NCBI RefSeq assembly: GCF_030252345.1
Contig: NZ_CP126980.1
Coordinates: 7,827,501-7,891,500 of the forward strand
Length of the DNA stretch: 64,000 bases
Reading direction: 5' to 3'
From: Actinoplanes oblitus
GTDB taxonomy: Bacteria > Actinomycetota > Actinomycetes > Mycobacteriales > Micromonosporaceae
Position 1 is the stretch's first letter, and every line of letters begins with the position of its first letter. The notes beneath the pieces are model-generated. The model was not told the DNA's origin. It did not search any database and was given only the letters and a program-made list of their open reading frames with translations. Both the position numbers and the translations under genes were made by a program. Positions 18,396 through 25,446 of the stretch are shown here, piece after piece.

Positions 18396-18605
18396 ATGGA
18401 CTTCCAGGAATACATTGCCACTGGCACCGAATTCAGTGAACTACTCGCCGCCGTCGACACGTTCCCCGACGTCACAGTCACAAAAAAGGCATCACGGTAC
18501 GTCGTTTTCCAGGCGTACGAAAATGATGTCGAGTCATTGCGTAAACAGCTCGCCGGTAAATACACCATCGCACCCAACGCAAAGATCGAGCCATTAGACG
18601 AATAG
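18396..18605 (+). CDS. 69-residue inhibitor-I9-like small protein
   Basis: A 69-residue soluble protein (start MDFQEYIATG, end KIEPLDE) with GGGAGA upstream of its ATG. The predicted order of elements is helix, strand (VTVTKKA), strand (YVVFQAYE), helix (NDVESLRKQLAG), strand (TIAPNAKIEPL). That is the ferredoxin-like order of subtilisin propeptides (inhibitor I9), and the end ...IEPLDE recalls the ...VEPD ends of such domains. As it sits directly before a subtilase gene, it could be a chaperone or inhibitor supplied in trans. This is inference; the similarity is of pattern only. The DNA is poorer in GC than its neighbours, especially 18470-18600. Confidence 0.75.
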   Translation: MDFQEYIATGTEFSELLAAVDTFPDVTVTKKASRYVVFQAYENDVESLRKQLAGKYTIAPNAKIEPLDE

Positions 18606-18639
18606 CGCTGGTGGCCCTCTGCTCGAGGCGCCACCAGCG
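18606..18639 (+). terminator. hairpin directly after the 69-residue gene
   Basis: CGCTGGTGGC (18606-18615) pairs perfectly with GCCACCAGCG (18630-18639), and the inner CCTC/GAGG can extend the stem. It starts at the base after the stop codon and lies 27 bases before the subtilase ATG. It may limit read-through and so set a ratio of small protein to protease. Confidence 0.65.
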
Positions 18640-18666
18640 ACGCACGCCTCATGCTGGGAGGAACGG

Positions 18667-20613
18667 ATGCCCGAATCCGAAGGCCGCCGTGGATCGACAG
18701 CCCGCAGCCACCCCACCGCCGCGTCCACAGCGCTGCCGGAAATCCAGGAAATCCCGGTCGGCCCCCGCCCGACCGCCCAATACCTACTCGCCCCCCGGTC
18801 CCGGGCCAACGCCCGCCAGCTGGGCGTCCAGCCTCTGTCGGCCGGCATGCTGAACGCCGCGGTGCAGGGCCTCGACGTGGTCCGGCGGATTCAGCGCCCG
18901 CACGCCACCCTCGCCACCCTCGGCGTCGGGCACGGCGACGCCACCGACATCCTGGTGGCCAACATGGAGCCGGACCACGCGCAGCTCATCGCCGCCACCG
19001 CACCCCAGCTGGTGATCGGAGCCAACAGCGCGCTGACCTACGGCGGCGGCCCGGCCCTGATGCAGGACGCCTCGATGTTCGGCATGTTCCCGGCGGCCGC
19101 CGTGAAACCCAAGGAGATCCGCTTCAAGGTTCTCGGCGAGAACGACCGGCCGCTGGAGGGCGCCGTCGTCACCCTCACCGGCGACACCGTGCCGAGCCAG
19201 GGCACCACGAACTCCAAGGGCGAGGTCAACCTCGACCTTTACACCCTGCACGACCGGCCGGCCCGGTCGCTGTTCGTGATGCGCCCGGGCGGTTACTGGG
19301 ACCTCTACCTGACCGAGCCGGCCGTCTCCGACGCCGCCGTCAACGTGGTCCGGCTGCGTGGTTACGCCGAGACGATCAGCGGCTTCCCGCGCGGCTACCA
19401 GCACGGGTGGGGCCAGCGGCTGATGGGCCTCGACCGCCTGAACCCGAACCTGCGCGGCGAGGGCGTCAAGGTGGCCATCATCGACTCCGGTGCGGACAAC
19501 ACCCACCCGCTGCTCAGCCACCTCAAGATCGGCCGCGACTTCACCAACGGCAACACCACCGCCTGGAGCAACGATCTGGTCGGGCACGGCTCACACTGCG
19601 CCGGCGTGATCGGCGCCCGATCCGAGGACCTGTTGCGTGGCTTCGTGCCGGACGCCGAGATCCACGTCTTGAAGGTCTTCCCGGGCGGCCGCTACGACAG
19701 CCTGATCGACGCGCTGGACTACTGCATCGACCACAACATCGACGTGGTCAACATGAGCCTCGGCGGCGACACCGAGATCAACGCGGTGGTCGAGGAGACC
19801 CTGACCGCCGCGGTCAACGCCGGGGTGGCCTGCATCGTGGCTGCCGGCAACTCCGGCGACGCGGTCAAGTACCCGGCCCGTTCGTCGTACTCGTTCGCGG
19901 TCTCCGCGGTCGGCAGCATCGGCGAGGTGCAGCCGAACACCTGGGACCGTTCCAACTTGCGCCCGCAGTTCCTCGCCGCGGACGGCATCTTCTCCCCGGC
20001 CTTCACCTGCTACGGCCCGGAGGTCGCGGTCTGCGCGCCGGGCGTGGCGATCATCTCGACCGTCCCGGGCGGCAACTTCGAATCCCAGTCCGGTACGTCG
20101 ATGGCCGCACCGCACGTCACCGGCCTCGCCGCGCTGCTGCTCGCCCACCACCCGGTCTTCCGCCAGACCTTCGCGGCCCGCGGCCCGGCCCGCGTGGCCG
20201 GCCTGTTCAGCATGATCCGCTCGCTGTGCGCCCCGTACGGTTTCGGCCCGACCCGGGTCGGCGCCGGGATGCCGACCCTGGCGACCGTAGCGAGCCAGCT
20301 GGTCCCCGCCGGCCAGCCCGACTCGGCCACCGCCGGCCACCAGCCCACCCCGTCCGGAGCGCAGGGCTTCGCTCCCGGCCAGATCCCCACCCCGGCTCCC
20401 GCCATGGCCGGCATGATGGCTCCGCAGGCGGCCGGTCCGATGGCCGGCATGATGGCTCCGCAGGCGGCCGGTCCGATAGCCGGCGGATTCCTTCCCTTCG
20501 CCGCCGTACCCGGCCTGGTCCCGGTCCCGGTGGCCCCTACCGGATGGGTGTATGCACAACAGCAGACACCGCCGATCAACTGGCTCCTGGCCCAGGCCGG
20601 CATCCACTACTGA
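18667..20613 (+). CDS. subtilisin-like serine protease without signal peptide
   Basis: A 648-residue S8 peptidase. The catalytic triad is Asp273 (VAIIDSGAD), His307 (VGHGSHCAG) and Ser478 (SGTSMAAPH), with the oxyanion Asn in AAGNSGD near 395. Residues about 95-128 (DILVANMEPDHAQLIAATAP) resemble an I9 propeptide end, and about 148-232 form a beta-sandwich like carboxypeptidase-regulatory domains (RPLEGAVVTLTGD). There is no signal peptide, so it probably acts inside the cell. The C-terminal 110 residues are low complexity, with AGMMAPQAAGPM repeats and FLPFAAVPG, which echoes LLPFQAGP of the upstream repeat protein. Strong SD (GGGAGGA). Third gene of the cassette; its substrate may be the repeat protein. 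Confidence 0.92.
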   Translation: MPESEGRRGSTARSHPTAASTALPEIQEIPVGPRPTAQYLLAPRSRANARQLGVQPLSAGMLNAAVQGLDVVRRIQRPHATLATLGVGHGDATDILVANMEPDHAQLIAATAPQLVIGANSALTYGGGPALMQDASMFGMFPAAAVKPKEIRFKVLGENDRPLEGAVVTLTGDTVPSQGTTNSKGEVNLDLYTLHDRPARSLFVMRPGGYWDLYLTEPAVSDAAVNVVRLRGYAETISGFPRGYQHGWGQRLMGLDRLNPNLRGEGVKVAIIDSGADNTHPLLSHLKIGRDFTNGNTTAWSNDLVGHGSHCAGVIGARSEDLLRGFVPDAEIHVLKVFPGGRYDSLIDALDYCIDHNIDVVNMSLGGDTEINAVVEETLTAAVNAGVACIVAAGNSGDAVKYPARSSYSFAVSAVGSIGEVQPNTWDRSNLRPQFLAADGIFSPAFTCYGPEVAVCAPGVAIISTVPGGNFESQSGTSMAAPHVTGLAALLLAHHPVFRQTFAARGPARVAGLFSMIRSLCAPYGFGPTRVGAGMPTLATVASQLVPAGQPDSATAGHQPTPSGAQGFAPGQIPTPAPAMAGMMAPQAAGPMAGMMAPQAAGPIAGGFLPFAAVPGLVPVPVAPTGWVYAQQQTPPINWLLAQAGIHY

Positions 20614-20627
20614 CCCCCAACCCCAGC

Positions 20628-20657
20628 AAGGGCGCGGACCCCTCGGTCCGCGCCCTT
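20628..20657 (+). terminator. terminator of the subtilase cassette
   Basis: AAGGGCGCGGACC and GGTCCGCGCCCTT pair perfectly over 13 bp around a CCTC loop, 14 bases after the subtilase stop, closing the three-gene cassette. Confidence 0.85.
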
Positions 20658-21340
20658 CTCGCTGACCGCTCTCCCCTTCCCACCCCTTTCCGGTACGCCC
20701 TCAGCACCGCCCGCCGCATCCCCCGGCCTGCCGCTCTCCCACGCGCGGCGCTCTCGCCCGCCCCACACGGTGAGCGGGCCTTCCGCCGCCGGTCCCCGCA
20801 CCCGGCGCTTTCGCCGGACGCCGCGATGAGCTGGACTTCCGCCGCTCGCGGCCGCCGCGCACGGCCCCGGCGGGGTGACACCCGATCAGGGGACTTGATC
20901 ACCCAGCGGTCGCTCAGGTAATGCTCAACCTCCTGGGCACGCTCCCATTTCCGATTCCGGTGCTCGGAAAGCGCTCTCCCCCGTGCTATAAAGGCGGCGG
21001 CCCCAGCGTGGGCCGGCAGCGGGCTCAGGTCGCCTGGCGGCGCCGGTCGACGCGGCCGCGCGGCACAAGCCGGCTCCCAGGCCGGGCGAGGCGTCGCACA
21101 CGGGGGGATGCCTCGCCCACCAAGCCGACCGAGGAGGGCCGCCCACCGGCCCCGGGTGGCCAGCCCAGCCACCATCCGGTGGGTGCTGATCGCGGAGCTG
21201 GGTGATCCTCGGCTCGGGCGTGGGCCACTTCGTGGGCGCGTCAGCCGCTGGCCGGTTACCTGGTGCTGGGCCTGCCCCCGGCACCGCGCCCGCGGCTCAC
21301 CGGCGGCTCACCGGCACCGCGCCGGCGGCTCATCGGCGGC
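20658..21340. other. 683-bp stretch without a supported gene
   Basis: I see no gene with convincing codon use on either strand. It holds one dispersed element (TTTCCGGTACGC at 20687-20698), an inverted repeat CCACCGG/CCGGTGG near 21146-21183 and a run of CGGCTCACCGG/CGGCTCATCGG repeats at about 21293-21345, just beyond the stop of the minus-strand gene. It separates the subtilase cassette from the DnaQ/BRCT gene. Confidence 0.6.
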
Positions 21341-22561
21341 TCACCGGTGCGAGGAACTGAGCAGCGCTTCGAGCATCGCCTTGTAGGCGGCAGGGGTGAC
21401 GATCGGGATGCCGTACTGGCGGGCCAGCTTGGCGGTGCCGGACATCGAGTCCGGGTCGGCGGCGACCAGCAGGCGGGTCTGCTTGGTGACCTTGCGGGCG
21501 GTCCGCAGGCCGTGGGTCAGGGCGTCGACCTCGAGGTGCTCGCGGGGCGGATGCAGGTTGCCGGTGAAGACCACCTGGTCGCCGGAGCTCAGCTGCCACT
21601 GGGTGACCTTCGCGGCGGGCCGGGCGGCCGCCTCGGCGAGGGCCCGGTCCACGTCGGCGCTGGTCAGGCCGAGGAGTTCGGCGACACCGTCGAGGTCGAG
21701 ACGTTCGGCGCGGGTCAGGACCTGGTCGGCGAGGGCCACCGCGGCCAGCCCGGACAGGTACCGGTGGTGCAGCACCTCGGCGTCGGCCCGGGACAGGCCG
21801 AGCTTGCCGGCGGCGGCGACCAGCTGGTCCGCCTCGCTGGCCGAGATGTGCCTGTCCAGCAGCACCCCGTCGAGCAGGGCCGAGTACGCGTCGGCCGCCG
21901 GGTTCAGCTGCCGGGGCAGGTGGTCGACGAGGCGGGTGAGGAAATGTGGGTCACGTTCCCGGGAGCGGCCGCGGGTCACCGGGGCGACGCCGGTCAGCGG
22001 CAGCGCGGGCCAGTCCGCCTGCCGCGCCTCGTCGATCAGCTCGGCCCACGGCGGCGGGTCGCCAGCCCGCTCCAGGTAATAGGTGAGCAGCTCGGCCGCG
22101 GCGCGAGCGCCGTGCAGGGCGGAGAACTCGCGATGGGCGGGCAGGCCGGCGGCGGCGCGGCAGGCGGTGAGGCTGCGCGACGCGGCCGGCAGGAAGTGCC
22201 CGGCCAGGCGCATGGTGCACAGACCACGCTCGTCGCCGACCGGGACGGTCACGCCGAGCTTGCCGAACTCGGCGACCAGGAAGCCGGCGTCGAAGAGGAG
22301 GTTGTGCGCGACCACGAGGTGTCCGGCCAGGCGGGCGGCAACCTCGCCGGCCAGGTCGGCGAAGCGCGGGGCGCGCCGGGCCTCGGCACCGGTGATGCCG
22401 TGCAGCTCCTGCGGGCCGAGGTCACGGTCCGGGTTGACCAGGGTGCACCACTCGTCCAGCACCTTGCCCGACGGGTCCAGCCGGACGACGGCGATCTCGA
22501 CGACCCGGTCGTGCCAGCTGATTTTGGTGCCGGTGGTCTGGAGGTCGACGACGGCATACAT
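21341..22561 (-). CDS. DnaQ-like exonuclease-fold protein with C-terminal BRCT domain, active site degenerate
   Basis: A 406-residue protein with an N-terminal DEDD exonuclease fold (1-165), a helical middle and a BRCT domain (about 328-406, with GDQVVFTGNLHPPREHLE and KQTRLLVAADPDSMSGTA). The fold landmarks are clear, but three of the five DEDDh residues are changed: motif I reads VVDLQTTG (Asp6 kept, Glu to Gln8), motif II keeps Asp91 (HNLLFDAGF), and motif III reads AHREFSALHGARA, where the usual His and Asp are Phe146 and Gly151. It may bind DNA ends without cleaving. ATG at 22561 is preceded by a -10 box and no ribosome binding site. Related actinobacterial proteins are annotated as exonucleases. 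Confidence 0.85.
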   Translation of the reverse strand: MYAVVDLQTTGTKISWHDRVVEIAVVRLDPSGKVLDEWCTLVNPDRDLGPQELHGITGAEARRAPRFADLAGEVAARLAGHLVVAHNLLFDAGFLVAEFGKLGVTVPVGDERGLCTMRLAGHFLPAASRSLTACRAAAGLPAHREFSALHGARAAAELLTYYLERAGDPPPWAELIDEARQADWPALPLTGVAPVTRGRSRERDPHFLTRLVDHLPRQLNPAADAYSALLDGVLLDRHISASEADQLVAAAGKLGLSRADAEVLHHRYLSGLAAVALADQVLTRAERLDLDGVAELLGLTSADVDRALAEAAARPAAKVTQWQLSSGDQVVFTGNLHPPREHLEVDALTHGLRTARKVTKQTRLLVAADPDSMSGTAKLARQYGIPIVTPAAYKAMLEALLSSSHR

Positions 22562-22568
22562 GGGAACG

Positions 22569-22574
22569 AAATTA
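22569..22574 (-). promoter_or_regulatory. -10 box of a leaderless promoter
   Basis: On the minus strand TAATTT ends seven bases before the ATG at 22561 and there is no ribosome binding site, so the DnaQ/BRCT message is probably leaderless. Confidence 0.5.
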
Positions 22575-22717
22575 GGCGACCGCTCCGGCCCGACGCCAGC
22601 AGGCCCCGGGGCGGGACCGCCGAGGACGGTCCGGCGAGCCGCGCGGGCGATACGCGTACCGGAAATGGTCTTGGGTTTGGCGGTGAGCCGGGAGCGGATC
22701 GTGGGCAGGATGCATCT

Positions 22718-23716
22718 ATGACTTCCGGTGAGTTCTCGCGTGACCAGCGTTACATCGCCACCCGGATCACCGCGGACGGGCGGGACGGCTATCCGGTGGA
22801 GCCGGGGCGGTACCGGCTGGTGGTGAGCCGGGCCTGCCCGTGGGCGAACCGGGCGATCATCGTGCGGCGGCTGCTCGGGCTGGAGGACGTGCTGTCGATG
22901 GGCGTCGCCGGGCCGACGCACGACGAGCGCAGCTGGACCTTCGACCTCGATCCGGGCGGGCGGGATCCGGTGCTCGGGATCGAGCGGCTGCAGGAGGCGT
23001 TCCTCCGGCGGTTCCCCGACTACCAGAAAGGGATCACCGTCCCGGCGATCGTGGACGTGCCGTCCGGCGCGGTGGTCACCAACGACTTCGCGCAGATCAC
23101 CATCGACCTGTCGCTGGAGTGGGCCAAACATCACCGGGCCGGGGCGCCGCGGCTCTATCCGGCGGAGTTGCGAGCCGAGATCGACGAGGTCAACGCGGTG
23201 ATCTACGAGGACGTCAACAACGGCGTCTACCGGGCCGGGTTCGCGACGTCGCAGGAGGCCTACGAGAAGGCCTATCACCGGCTGTTCGAGCGACTCGACT
23301 GGTTGTCCGCCCGGCTGGCGGGACAGCGGTACCTGGTCGGCGACACGATCACCGAGGCGGACGTGCGGCTGTTCACGACGCTGGCCCGGTTCGACGCGGT
23401 CTATCACGGACACTTCAAGTGCAATCGGCAGAAGCTCAGCGAGATGCCGGTGCTCTGGGCCTACGCGCGAGACCTGTTCCAGACGCCGGGCTTCGGCGAC
23501 ACCATCGACTTCGTGCACATCAAGCAGCACTATTACGAGGTGCACCGGATGATCAACCCGACCGGGGTGGTGCCGGCCGGGCCGGACCTCCGCGGCTGGC
23601 TGACGCCGCACGGCCGGGAGTCGCTGGGCGGGCGGCCGTTCGGCGACGGGACTCCCCCGCCACCGCCGAGCCCGGCGGAGACGGTGCTGCCCGGGCACGG
23701 CGCCGGCGGGAGCTGA
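22718..23716 (+). CDS. glutathionyl-hydroquinone reductase-like GST (Gto/ECM4 family)
   Basis: A 332-residue omega-like glutathione transferase. The catalytic cysteine is Cys40 in SRACPWANRAIIVRRL, the CPWA motif of the ECM4/YqjG family. The helical C-terminal domain carries YEDVNNGVYRAGFA and FDAVYHGHFKCN, also family hallmarks. In other bacteria these enzymes reduce glutathionyl- or quinone-thiol adducts. Most actinobacteria make mycothiol, not glutathione, so the thiol partner here is uncertain. ATG has GCAGGA upstream. A proline-rich tail (about residues 307-332) is not part of the family core. Confidence 0.9.
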   Translation: MTSGEFSRDQRYIATRITADGRDGYPVEPGRYRLVVSRACPWANRAIIVRRLLGLEDVLSMGVAGPTHDERSWTFDLDPGGRDPVLGIERLQEAFLRRFPDYQKGITVPAIVDVPSGAVVTNDFAQITIDLSLEWAKHHRAGAPRLYPAELRAEIDEVNAVIYEDVNNGVYRAGFATSQEAYEKAYHRLFERLDWLSARLAGQRYLVGDTITEADVRLFTTLARFDAVYHGHFKCNRQKLSEMPVLWAYARDLFQTPGFGDTIDFVHIKQHYYEVHRMINPTGVVPAGPDLRGWLTPHGRESLGGRPFGDGTPPPPPSPAETVLPGHGAGGS

Positions 23717-23867
23717 CCGCCTCGGCGGCGGGCGGCGCATCGACACGGGACAACATCGCTCACCGTGCTGCGGTAGACCCGCCGGTGCCGGCGCTGACCG
23801 GCGGCCCCAGCCGGCGCACGATTCAAGCCGGCGCTGCGGCGCTGAACGCGGCTGACCGGAAACCAAC

Positions 23868-24356
23868 TCAGAGGCCGGTCAGGACCTCGCGGAGCAGCGC
23901 GGCGAGCTGCTCCTGGCGCGCCGGGGCGAGGTGGGACAGCAGTCGCTGCTGCTCCGCCAGGCCCGCCGCCACCGCCTGATCGGCCAGCTGGAAGCCCTGG
24001 TCGGTGAGGCGCACCAGGACACCGCGGCGATCCCCCGGGTCGGGTGACCGAGCCACCAGACCCGCTTTCTCCAGACGGTCCAGCCGAGCCGTGGTGCCGC
24101 CGGTGCTCAGCATCATCGAGGCCGCCAGGGCCCCCGGCGAGAGCTGGAACGGTGCGCCGGAGCGGCGCAGGGTGGCCAGCACGTCGAACTCGGGCCGTCC
24201 GATCCCGTAGGCCGCGTAGGCCCGCTCCGTCGTGTCCGCCGCGATCCGGGCGATGCGCTGGATGCGCCCGAAGATGCCCATCGCCGTGGTCTCCAGGTCG
24301 GGGCGTTCGGTGGCCCACTGGGCCAGGATCCGGTCGACGCCGTCGGGTTCGCTCAT
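23868..24356 (-). CDS. MarR-family transcriptional regulator
   Basis: A 162-residue winged-helix regulator. The helix-turn-helix reads FQLSPGALAASMMLSTGG and TTARLDRLEKAGLVARS, followed by the wing DPGDRRGVLVRLTDQG. The start at 24356 (MSEPDG) is preferred to an upstream in-frame ATG because GGAGGA lies ten bases before it. It is divergent from an EamA-family exporter across a gap with repeated TCGAGATA boxes, so it probably represses itself and the exporter and is released by an exported compound. Confidence 0.9.
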   Translation of the reverse strand: MSEPDGVDRILAQWATERPDLETTAMGIFGRIQRIARIAADTTERAYAAYGIGRPEFDVLATLRRSGAPFQLSPGALAASMMLSTGGTTARLDRLEKAGLVARSPDPGDRRGVLVRLTDQGFQLADQAVAAGLAEQQRLLSHLAPARQEQLAALLREVLTGL

Positions 24357-24390
24357 GCCGCCATTTTCCTCCATCACTCGATGCAAAGCT

Positions 24391-24436
24391 TCTCGACATG
24401 AGTTATCTTTACGTCGAGATACTTTTCATCGAGATA
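24391..24436. promoter_or_regulatory. candidate MarR operators (TCGAGATA boxes)
   Basis: TCGAGATA occurs at 24414-24421 and 24429-24436, 15 bases apart in direct orientation, and its inverse TCTCGA at 24391-24396. All lie in the 106-bp gap between the divergent MarR and EamA genes. The local DNA is AT-rich. Assignment to the adjacent MarR protein is inference. Confidence 0.55.
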
Positions 24437-24462
24437 ACGGCGCCGAGCCGAGGGGGTTCGTC

Positions 24463-25368
24463 ATGCGGGTTCTGCTGGTCACAGCGCTCACCCCAGCGGT
24501 CTGGGGGACGACGTATGCGATCACCACCGAGTTCCTGCCGCCCGGGCGACCCCTGCTGGCCGGGGTGCTGCGGGCGCTGCCGGCCGGCCTGCTGCTGCTG
24601 GCGATCACCCGTGAGCTGCCCCGCGGCGCCTGGTGGTGGAAGTCGGCGGTGCTCGGCGCGCTGAACATCGGGCTCTTCTTCGCGCTGTTGTTCGTCAGCG
24701 CCTACCGGCTGCCCGGTGGCATGGCCGCCGTGCTCGGGGCGGTGCAGCCGCTGCTGGTGGCCGGGCTGTCCGCTGTGGTGCTCGGCGAGCGCGCTGCCTT
24801 GCGTACCGTGATCGCGGGTGTGCTCGGCGCCGTCGGCGTCGCCCTCGCGGTCCTGACCGCGACCATCCACCTCGACCCGATCGGGATTCTGGCCGGCCTC
24901 GCCGGCGCCGCCTCGATGGCGATCGGCCTGGTGCTGACCAAGCGGTGGGGCCGGCCCGGGGTGTCGCTGCTGACCTCGACCGGCTGGCAGCTGACCGCGG
25001 GCGGCCTCACGCTCATCCCGATCATGCTGGCCGCCGAGGGATTGCCGGCCAGGCTGACCGGCGAAAACCTCTTCGGGTACGGCTATCTGGCCCTGATCGG
25101 GACCGCGCTCGCCTACACCCTGTGGTTCCGCGGCCTGGAACGCCTGCCGGCCACCCGGGTGTCGCTGCTGAGCCTCCTCTCCCCGGTCACCGCCACCGTG
25201 ATCGGCTGGGCGGTGCTCGGCCAGTCGCTGACCCTCGTGCAGGTCAGCGGGATGGTGCTGGCTTTCGGCGCGGTGCTGTGGGGACAGTCGGCGCAGGTCC
25301 GCGTTCGTCACGACGCGCCGCATCGCCCGGCCGATCGCGTCGGTGGTCACCACGCGACGCGGCGCTAG
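24463..25368 (+). CDS. EamA/DMT-family transporter
   Basis: A 301-residue membrane protein with about ten hydrophobic segments in two EamA halves (for example LVTALTPAVWGTTYAI at the start and SLLSLLSPVTATVIGWAV in the second half). The drug/metabolite transporter superfamily exports metabolites, amino acids or drugs. ATG at 24463 has GAGGGG upstream; the frame extends further 5' but those codons lie in the MarR gene. The divergent MarR regulator suggests substrate-induced export. The final 20 residues are basic and His-rich. Confidence 0.88.
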   Translation: MRVLLVTALTPAVWGTTYAITTEFLPPGRPLLAGVLRALPAGLLLLAITRELPRGAWWWKSAVLGALNIGLFFALLFVSAYRLPGGMAAVLGAVQPLLVAGLSAVVLGERAALRTVIAGVLGAVGVALAVLTATIHLDPIGILAGLAGAASMAIGLVLTKRWGRPGVSLLTSTGWQLTAGGLTLIPIMLAAEGLPARLTGENLFGYGYLALIGTALAYTLWFRGLERLPATRVSLLSLLSPVTATVIGWAVLGQSLTLVQVSGMVLAFGAVLWGQSAQVRVRHDAPHRPADRVGGHHATRR

Positions 25369-25434
25369 CCGAGCCTCTCTGCCGAGGTCCTCAGCACGCC
25401 CTGCGGCACCGGCGGTTTTGTCGTACCCCGGGCC

Positions 25435-25440
25435 TAGGGT
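25435..25440 (+). promoter_or_regulatory. -10 box of a leaderless promoter
   Basis: TAGGGT ends six bases before the GTG start of the SWIM-domain gene at 25447. There is no ribosome binding site, so the message is predicted to be leaderless. Confidence 0.5.
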
Positions 25441-25446
25441 CGTCAC

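Noticed and set aside
20921..21205. 94-codon plus-strand frame in the gap after the subtilase
   Set aside because: No ribosome binding site, poor codon pattern and no recognisable domain.
22718..23716. Upstream frame from 21263 as an N-terminal extension of the GST-like protein
   Set aside because: The extension is antisense to the DnaQ/BRCT gene, and the family start pattern begins at 22718.
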